DNA of 30,103 bases from Betaproteobacteria bacterium (lineage in GTDB: Bacteria > Pseudomonadota > Gammaproteobacteria > Burkholderiales > Burkholderiaceae_E). Both the position numbers and the translations under genes were made by a program. Where the stretch lies: the NCBI GenBank assembly GCA_009925965.1, contig RFPW01000004.1, positions 1 to 30,103 on the forward strand, given 5' to 3'. Below, in pieces: positions 25,300 through 30,103 of this stretch. Numbering within the stretch: the stretch's first letter is position 1; every line of letters starts with the position of its first letter. Below the pieces are notes generated by a model, which saw only the letters and a list, made by a program, of their open reading frames with translations, had not been told where the DNA came from and did no database searches.

Positions 25300-26779
25300 A
25301 TGACTCCAGACACTACGACCGCCGGCGCAGAGCCGGCCGAAATTACCTTCGCAGACTTTTCGCTCGCTGAGCCGATTCAGCGAGCCGTTGCCCAAATGGG
25401 CTATCGAACGCCCACACCGGTTCAGGCTGCCGCAATCCCGGTGGTGATGTCCGGCCGCGATGTGATGGCAGCCGCGCAAACCGGAACCGGTAAAACCGCC
25501 GGGTTCGCGCTGCCCATTTTGCAACGGCTCCTGCCGCTTGCGAGTTCGAGCCCTTCGCCAGCACGCCATCCCGTTCGTGCGCTTGTCCTTGCCCCGACCC
25601 GAGAATTGGCGGATCAGATTTTTGTGAATTTCCGGGAGTACGCGCAATTCACGCCGCTGCGGGTTGCCTGCGTCTACGGTGGCGTTGACATCCAGCCTCA
25701 GATCGCGCAATTGCGGATGGGTTGTGAAGTCTTGATTGCGACCCCGGGCCGCCTACTCGATCATGTGGGCCAAAAGAACGTCAATCTGGGCCAGGTTCAG
25801 ATCATCGTCCTCGATGAGGCCGATCGGATGCTCGACATGGGGTTCATGCCGGATCTGCAAAGGATTCTGACCCTGCTCCCGGCGGTTCGACAGAGTTTGA
25901 TGTTCTCGGCAACCTTTTCCGAGGAGATCAAGAAGCTCGGCAATACCTTTCTGAAGATGCCGCAGCTGATCGAGGTTGCGCGGCGCAATGCCACCGCAGA
26001 AAACGTGACTCAGCAAGTCTTCATGGTTGGACGCAGCGATGAGAAACGTGCGGCGGTCGCGCATCTGGTTCGTAGTCGAGATCTCAAACAGGCTATTGTT
26101 TTTTCCAATACGAAGATCGGTTGTGGGCGTTTGGCCAGGGAACTGAAGTCGGATGGCTTAAACGCCGAAGCGATCCATGGTGATAAATCCCAGCAGGATC
26201 GTCAAAAGACGCTCGATGCGTTCGATCACGGTGCTGGTGGCGACCGATGTCGCTGCCCGGGGCCTTGACATTGCTGAATTACCGGCGGTGATCAATTACG
26301 ACCTGCCTTTTTCACCTGAAGATTATGTGCACCGAATCGGTCGCACCGGACGGGCGGGTGCAAGTGGGTTGGCCTTGAGTCTCATGGTGGCGGGCGATGA
26401 GCGTCTGCTGGAACAGATTGAAAAGCTGATCGGTCGTTCACTTAAGCCGGAGGCACTCGAAGGCTTGCCGGTCCGTAGTCGGGTGCCGAGCGAATTCCCG
26501 AGCGGATCTGACGAGAAGTCCCAGCGGCCCGCTCGGCGTAACACCACCGCCTACAGTCACGCGGGCGCGTCGACCAACACGTCGGGCGCCTCACGCTATC
26601 GCACGGAGTCTGTTGATCGGTTTTTTCTGCAGCCCTATGAGCCGTCCGCGTCAGCAGTCGCTGCTGCCGATACGTCTGCTGCCGCGCGGGCCGCAGCCGG
26701 GGCGGCTTCTCGGGACGTCGGGTCGCGGCGCTCTGCGCGTGCCGTGGCGACCTTGTTGGGCGGTAAGCCCCCGGGCTAG
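25300..26779 (+). pseudogene. rhlE: rhlE-like DEAD-box RNA helicase, frameshifted in the second RecA domain
   Basis: The first frame runs from ATG 25300 to TGA 26268 and holds the Q motif (F..F.L..PI, PTPVQAAAIP), motif I AAQTGTGKT, Ia PTRELADQI, II LDEADRML, III FSATFS and IV AIVFSNTK. It reaches HGDKSQQDRQKTLDAF and then loses frame. The rest continues in the next frame from about 26225: ITVLVATDVAARGLDI (V), YVHRIGRTGRAG (VI) and a Ser/Ala-rich tail ending at TAG 26779. Family members have about four residues between DAF and the V/I-T-V-L-V-A-T-D strand; here there is one base, so 11 bases appear lost. As read, the product lacks motifs V and VI and would be inactive. ATG 25300 is chosen because MTPDTTT...FADFSLAEPI fits the family, while the frame upstream does not. 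Residual doubt is whether the lesion is real. Confidence 0.85.
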
Positions 26780-26798
26780 CCGATCCCTCAGCGCCGAG
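26774..26798 (+). repeat. Left copy of a 25-base direct repeat flanking parDE
   Basis: This copy overlaps the rhlE stop codon and is identical to 27452-27476 at 23 of 25 positions (bases 14 and 15 are swapped C/T). It begins with the palindrome GGCTAGCC, which supplies TAG on both strands. The right copy is the 3' end of gluQ. Confidence 0.9.
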
Positions 26799-26834
26799 AG
26801 GGGGTCTTACTTCGATCCTCGACCCTCGTATCCG

Positions 26835-26851
26835 TTGACAACAGTTGTCAA
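26835..26851 (+). promoter_or_regulatory. Palindromic operator / -35 of the parDE operon
   Basis: TTGACAACAGTTGTCAA is a perfect palindrome with 8-base arms about a single A. Its left end is a consensus -35 (TTGACA). CAGTAT, 17 bases downstream (26858-26863), is a weak -10 that would place the transcript start at or next to the parD ATG. ParD proteins commonly bind such palindromes to autoregulate. Confidence 0.6.
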
Positions 26852-26869
26852 GTCGAACAGTATTGTTTG

Positions 26870-27121
26870 ATGAGCCGCCAGACGATGAGTTTTGCTTTGC
26901 CGGAGTCGATGCGTGAGTACATCGCCCACCGCGTTGCCGCAGGCAATTACGGCAACACAAGCGAATACATACGTGATTTGGTGCGGCGTGACCAAGAGGA
27001 GCAGGCCAAGAAGCGCCTCCGAGATCTCATCGAAGGGGGGCTCGCGTCGGGGCCCGGTAGGCCTCGATCGATGGAAGACGAAAATGAACTTTTGGCGATC
27101 GCTCGCGGCGAGATCGATTGA
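26870..27121 (+). CDS. parD: ParD-family type II antitoxin
   Basis: 83 residues from ATG 26870; ATG 26885 (MSFALPE) is an alternative. The N-terminal ribbon-helix-helix reads MSFALPESMREYIAHRVAAG, followed by NYGNTSEYIRDLVRRDQEEQ, a pattern typical of ParD antitoxins. The C-terminal half (GPGRPRSMEDENELLAIARG) would be the disordered part that wraps the toxin. The stop overlaps the TTG start of parE, so the two are translated together. The palindrome upstream fits autoregulation. Confidence 0.9.
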   Translation: MSRQTMSFALPESMREYIAHRVAAGNYGNTSEYIRDLVRRDQEEQAKKRLRDLIEGGLASGPGRPRSMEDENELLAIARGEID

Positions 27122-27444
27122 AACCGGCGGAACTTCGCCCCCAGGCGCTGCGCGACCAACGGGGCGAGGTCCGGTTTTATCGCAGGGAGGGTGGTAGTCG
27201 GCTCGCCTTAGCGGCAGCCAGTGCTACCAGCACCGCGCTTGACCAGATTGAACGCGATCCCGGTATCGGCTCACCCACGCTCGGTGAGCGTTTGGGCATT
27301 TCAGGACTTCGGACTTGGCGAGTTGCCAAATTTCCGCTGCTCTGGTGCTATTTCGAACGCGATGATGACTTGGATGTCGTTCGCTTGCTGGGCCAGCGTC
27401 AGGATTTTATGGCCATTCTGGGCGACGAATTCGCCGCAAACTGA
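27118..27444 (+). CDS. parE: ParE/RelE-superfamily toxin
   Basis: 108 residues from a TTG at 27118 that overlaps the parD stop. The protein shows the ParE/RelE fold pattern: an N-terminal strand and two helices (RLALAAASATSTALDQIERDP), then GERLGISGLRTWRV and LLWCYFERDDDLDVVRLLGQ, with the last strand and a short tail. ParE toxins act on DNA gyrase, RelE toxins on mRNA in the ribosome; the pairing with ParD favours the former, which is an inference. Nine bases separate it from the convergent gluQ stop. Confidence 0.85.
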   Translation: MKPAELRPQALRDQRGEVRFYRREGGSRLALAAASATSTALDQIERDPGIGSPTLGERLGISGLRTWRVAKFPLLWCYFERDDDLDVVRLLGQRQDFMAILGDEFAAN

Positions 27445-27451
27445 ATCACCA

Positions 27452-27476
27452 GGCTAGCCGATCCTCCAGCGCCGAG
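27452..27476 (+). repeat. Right copy of the 25-base direct repeat flanking parDE
   Basis: This copy forms the last codons and the stop of gluQ (minus strand, stop at 27454-27456). It matches 26774-26798 at 23 of 25 bases. The repeat-to-repeat distance is 678 bases and the interval holds only the parDE operator and genes. Confidence 0.9.
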
Positions 27477-28428
27477 CCCAAGCGGCGGTTGCCCAGGTCC
27501 AGAAGGTATCGATACTTTGCGCTGTAACGAGCCGATGTGTGTCCCATCGACTCGCTTCAAGATAGCCCCCGAGCTCCAAGTGCAGAGCGGCGGCGATCAG
27601 CGAAGCCATTGGGTTCTGATCATCGAGGGCAGGGGCTTGGGTTTGTTTGGATAACTTCTCGCCGGATGGTGTTCGCACCACGGGGACATGCATCGTGCGC
27701 GGAAGCGGGAAACCGAGCAGACGTTGTAGCTGACGCTGTCGCGCGGTGGTTCCCAGAAGGTCGTCACCCCGAACAATATCCGTGACTCCATCGGCTGCGT
27801 CATCCACGACGATTGCGAGGTGGTAGGCCCAGGCACCGTCTGCTCGCCGCAGAACGAAGTCACCGATCTCCTCGGCGACATCCTGCGTGATTCGCCCGGC
27901 AGCCCGGTCGTCGAAACTCTCGGAACCTTCTTGAACCTGTAATCGCCAGGCAAGGCGCGCGTCACCTGTACTGTTACCTTTGCTGTCACCTGTACTGTCC
28001 GGCTGAATTCGGGCCGCACGACAAGTACCTGGGTAGTACAACTCCAACCCCCGTTCGTGCGGACGGCCTTGCGCCGCGTGGATGGAAAGAATCTGCGCTC
28101 GGCTGCAATCACAGCCGTACACCAGGCCGCGCTCAACCAGCCGCGCGAAAGCTTGCGCATGGCAATCGTTGCGATCAGTCGTCTTGCGAACTTCACCATC
28201 CCAGCGCACGCCATGGGCGTTCAGGGACTGCACAATACGGTTTGCGGAGTCCGGAACGACCCGCGTCGTGTCCACGTCGTCAATGCGCAGACGCAGGATG
28301 CCACCGTGGGCTCTGGCGTCCAGTGACGCCGCCATGGCGGCCACTAGCGACCCCAAGTGCAGGGGGCCTGTCGGCGATGGCGCGAATCGACCAACGTAGT
28401 GCATATTTTGTTCGGAGAAACAGTTCAT
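27454..28428 (-). CDS. gluQ: GluQ, glutamyl-queuosine tRNA(Asp) synthetase
   Basis: 324 residues from ATG 28428, or 316 from ATG 28404 (MHYVGRFAPSPTG), which matches the family opening better but has no visible ribosome-binding site. The catalytic core of a truncated glutamyl-tRNA synthetase is seen: HIGH-like FAPSPTGPLHLGSL, DDVDTTR, zinc ligands in YGCDCSR and YYPGTCR, and KMSKS-like GEKLSKQTQA. No anticodon-binding domain is present. The enzyme attaches glutamate to queuosine at position 34 of tRNA-Asp. A 12-base repeat (27961-27996) inserts STGDSKGNSTGD after the zinc region. Its end is embedded in the right direct repeat, and its start lies against the divergent pirin gene. Confidence 0.92.
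   Translation of the reverse strand: MNCFSEQNMHYVGRFAPSPTGPLHLGSLVAAMAASLDARAHGGILRLRIDDVDTTRVVPDSANRIVQSLNAHGVRWDGEVRKTTDRNDCHAQAFARLVERGLVYGCDCSRAQILSIHAAQGRPHERGLELYYPGTCRAARIQPDSTGDSKGNSTGDARLAWRLQVQEGSESFDDRAAGRITQDVAEEIGDFVLRRADGAWAYHLAIVVDDAADGVTDIVRGDDLLGTTARQRQLQRLLGFPLPRTMHVPVVRTPSGEKLSKQTQAPALDDQNPMASLIAAALHLELGGYLEASRWDTHRLVTAQSIDTFWTWATAAWARRWRIG
27961..27996 (-). repeat. 12-base tandem repeat in gluQ (STGD, SKGN, STGD)
   Basis: Three 12-base units; the outer two are identical and the middle one differs at three positions. They add a small hydrophilic loop just after the zinc-binding segment. Confidence 0.8.
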
Positions 28429-29122
28429 GATGACACGACGTCCTGCCAATGAACGAGGCCATGGCCAGCATGGGTGGCTTGATTCATGGCATAGCTTTTC
28501 GTTCGCCGGTTATCACGATCCCGATCACATGGGGTTTGGCCCGCTGCGGGTGATTAATGAGGACCGTATCGCTCCCGGAACGGGCTTTGGTACCCATAGT
28601 CACCGCGACATGGAAATTCTCAGTTGGGTCATGGCCGGTGAGCTGGCGCATCGCGATTCCATGGGTAACGGCTCAGCGATTGTCCCCGGCGATTTGCAGC
28701 GAATGAGCGCAGGTCGTGGCGTACAGCATTCCGAGTTCAATCATGCCCAGGACGAAACGACACATTTCCTGCAAATCTGGATCGAGCCCTCCATTCTTGG
28801 ATCGGAGCCGGGATACGAGCAGAGGCACTACCCGGATTCTCAGCGCCGCGGACGCTTGCAAGTCATTGCAAGCGCTGATGGCCGCGAAGGTTCGGTGACG
28901 GTTCAACAGGATGTCGTGTTGCTGGCGGGTTTATTTGATGGGCTGGAATCGACCCAATACAACCTCTCGCCCGGGCGACGGGCATATGTTCACCTTGCCC
29001 GTGGCTCACTCACGGTGAATGGTCAACGCCTCGATGCGGGCGACGCTCTAAAGCTCGTCGATGAGTCTGCAGTGACGTTGTCACTGGGGGAGGGGGCTGA
29101 GGTGCTCGTGTTTGATTTGTAG
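28427..29122 (+). CDS. Pirin family protein (YhaK-like)
   Basis: 231 residues from ATG 28427 (or 230 from the next ATG), with GGAGA eight bases upstream. Two cupin barrels are expected. The N-terminal one has the family stretch RGHGQHGWLDSWHSFSF and the metal-site cluster FGTHSHRDMEIL with histidines, plus SAGRGVQHSEFNH and the conserved glutamate region. Pirins are iron-binding cupins; some are quercetin dioxygenases or regulators, and the job here is unknown. The 3' end overlaps the convergent EamA gene by 100 bases. The start lies against the gluQ start on the other strand, so its promoter must lie within gluQ. Confidence 0.9.
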   Translation: MMTRRPANERGHGQHGWLDSWHSFSFAGYHDPDHMGFGPLRVINEDRIAPGTGFGTHSHRDMEILSWVMAGELAHRDSMGNGSAIVPGDLQRMSAGRGVQHSEFNHAQDETTHFLQIWIEPSILGSEPGYEQRHYPDSQRRGRLQVIASADGREGSVTVQQDVVLLAGLFDGLESTQYNLSPGRRAYVHLARGSLTVNGQRLDAGDALKLVDESAVTLSLGEGAEVLVFDL

Positions 29123-30042
29123 CCGGTCCAAACCGCATTACCGACGAGGGCGACGAGCACCACGATCCCGCCCTGCAGGCTGGCGTCGGAAGGGCGCTCG
29201 CCGGCTGCCAGCCATACCCAGAGCGGCCCGAACAGAACCTCGAGCAGGGCCAGGAGCGCAATTTCCTGAGGTGCGAGGTGGCGGGATGCACCGACCATCA
29301 ACATACACGGCAGGCCGAGTTGGGCGACGCCGAGTATCGCAAGCAGGCTCAGGTCCCAGGGAGTGGCTTCGAGAGGCCAGGCCAGCGGCAAAGTGCCCAA
29401 ACAGGATAAAAGCGCGCCGATGGCGATGGCCGGCACCAGATCGACCTGAGCGCCCCACTTTTTTAACGTAATGACGTTGACGGAGGCCGCGAGGGGAACG
29501 CCGGCGGCAATCGCCATCCCTGAAAGCGCTGCGGTGGACGCATGGGCGGTGCCGATCTGATCGTGGACCATCCAGACGATTCCGCCGAATGCAGTTGCAA
29601 TGGCAGTCCAGGTGGTGATGCTGAGGGGTTCAGCCAGGATCATTCGGGCCATCAGCGCCGAAAGTAGGGGCGCAATCGCAAGCACAACCAGGGTGTTGGC
29701 GACCGTCGTTCGCATGAGCGCGATCATGAAACAAGTGAACATGATTGCCCAGCAGGCACCTGAGAGCCAAAGGACACCGCCGCCTCGCAACAACGGTCGC
29801 CACCAACCCTTTGGATCCCGCATAACAAGAGCCAAACCGATAAAGACCAGGCAGAAAGCGGAGCGCCAGAAAGTGATCTCAAGGCCAGCTGCGACCTGCA
29901 GGTGGCGGCTAATGGCCCCTGCGGTTGACCAGCACAACGCGCAGAACACCAAAGTCCACGCTGCGCGCGACCGATGATTGCGCTCCTGCGCCGGGGGTGA
30001 CTGAGAGGCGTCCACGGTTGAAGTATATCGGGGGGGTTGCAC
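29023..30042 (-). CDS. EamA-family (DMT superfamily) transporter
   Basis: 339 residues with about ten hydrophobic segments and two EamA halves, for example ALCWSTAGAISRHLQVAAGL, FWRSAFCLVFIGLALV and VANTLVVLAIAPLLSALMAR in the first, and LLALLEVLFGPLWVWLAAGE in the second. These are inner-membrane metabolite exporters or importers; the substrate is unknown. The start is a GTG at 30042; GTG 30015, nine codons in, is an alternative, since both precede the first membrane helix. The last 30 or so residues after GYKSN are Ser/Thr-rich and encoded opposite the end of the pirin gene, beyond the point where family members usually end. Confidence 0.85.
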   Translation of the reverse strand: MQPPRYTSTVDASQSPPAQERNHRSRAAWTLVFCALCWSTAGAISRHLQVAAGLEITFWRSAFCLVFIGLALVMRDPKGWWRPLLRGGGVLWLSGACWAIMFTCFMIALMRTTVANTLVVLAIAPLLSALMARMILAEPLSITTWTAIATAFGGIVWMVHDQIGTAHASTAALSGMAIAAGVPLAASVNVITLKKWGAQVDLVPAIAIGALLSCLGTLPLAWPLEATPWDLSLLAILGVAQLGLPCMLMVGASRHLAPQEIALLALLEVLFGPLWVWLAAGERPSDASLQGGIVVLVALVGNAVWTGYKSNTSTSAPSPSDNVTADSSTSFRASPASRR

Positions 30043-30045
30043 CGG

Positions 30046-30059
30046 TAGAATCAGGATCT
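30046..30059 (+). promoter_or_regulatory. Possible dnaE promoter -10 and ribosome-binding site
   Basis: TAGAAT at 30046-30051 is a good -10, eight bases before the dnaE ATG. AGGA at 30053-30056 is a short Shine-Dalgarno with only three bases of spacing. The two cannot easily serve the same transcript, so upstream promoters inside the EamA gene are also possible. Confidence 0.3.
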
Positions 30060-30103
30060 ATGGCCGATCCCGACTTCCTGCACCTGCGTGTTCATTCCGA
30101 GTA
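30060..30103 (+). CDS. dnaE: DnaE, DNA polymerase III alpha subunit, first codons only
   Basis: The window ends 44 bases into this frame. The visible MADPDFLHLRVHSE matches the start of DnaE, where the sequence F-H-L-R-V/L-H-S-E/D begins the PHP domain. The gene would encode the replicative polymerase. It is divergent from the EamA transporter with 17 bases between the starts as drawn. Confidence 0.75.
   Translation, partial: MADPDFLHLRVHSE

Noticed and set aside
26200..26268. Programmed frameshift in rhlE
   Set aside because: No slippery heptamer is visible, and residues normally present are missing at the junction, which a frameshift during translation would not explain.
26780..26812. Terminator after rhlE (CCCTC...GAGGG)
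   Set aside because: The stem is only five pairs and no T-run follows; most of the sequence is explained by the direct repeat.

Overview
The window is a GC-rich stretch of chromosome that most resembles a betaproteobacterium, probably Burkholderiales. This rests on gene order and protein character recalled from known genomes, not on a search. The supporting blocks are (glyA)-nrdR-ribD-ribE-ribBA-ribH-nusB-thiL-pgpA, recA-recX-sucC-sucD-TerC, and rpsU-yqeY-dnaG-rpoD-tRNA. Nearly all the DNA is coding; the longest stretch without a gene is about 200 bases.

Layout. 1-521: the end of a histidine phosphatase, then a glyA relic that keeps only the two ends of the gene. 528-11016: a tightly packed plus-strand run for nucleotide-reductase control (nrdR), riboflavin synthesis (ribD, ribE, ribBA, ribH), antitermination (nusB), thiamine diphosphate (thiL), phosphatidylglycerol (pgpA) and NMN salvage (pncC). 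A 1270-residue fused indolepyruvate:ferredoxin oxidoreductase sits inside it between ribE and ribBA, with 4-base overlaps at both ends. 11017-15679: a recA promoter with a LexA box, recA-recX, sucCD and a TerC-family membrane protein. 15680-21714: the macromolecular-synthesis block rpsU-yqeY-dnaG-rpoD, a CAU-anticodon tRNA that looks like tRNA-Ile2, and a hairpin terminator. The RpoD here carries a tail of about 350 residues before region 1.1, rich in Lys, Ala and Pro. 21762-23692: a glycosyltransferase and a polysaccharide deacetylase, parts of which are AT-richer than their surroundings and which may have been acquired. 23705-26779: divergent sthA and rhlE, each broken by a small frameshifting deletion. 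26774-27476: a ParD/ParE toxin-antitoxin pair bracketed by a 25-base direct repeat (23 of 25 identical) that contains the stop codons of rhlE and gluQ. 27454-30103: gluQ (minus), a pirin (plus), an EamA transporter (minus) and the first codons of dnaE (plus).

The most notable things are: the toxin-antitoxin pair that looks like a clean insertion between two convergent genes; the histone-H1-like RpoD tail; the in-frame deletion of the whole glyA core; the frameshifts in sthA and rhlE; and a recurring pattern of short tandem repeats with periods divisible by three inside housekeeping genes (ribD, the oxidoreductase, ribH, dnaG, rpoD, gluQ). Together the deletions and repeats suggest slippage-prone replication, but assembly or consensus error must be excluded first. 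I found no insertion sequence, CRISPR array, rRNA or prophage gene.
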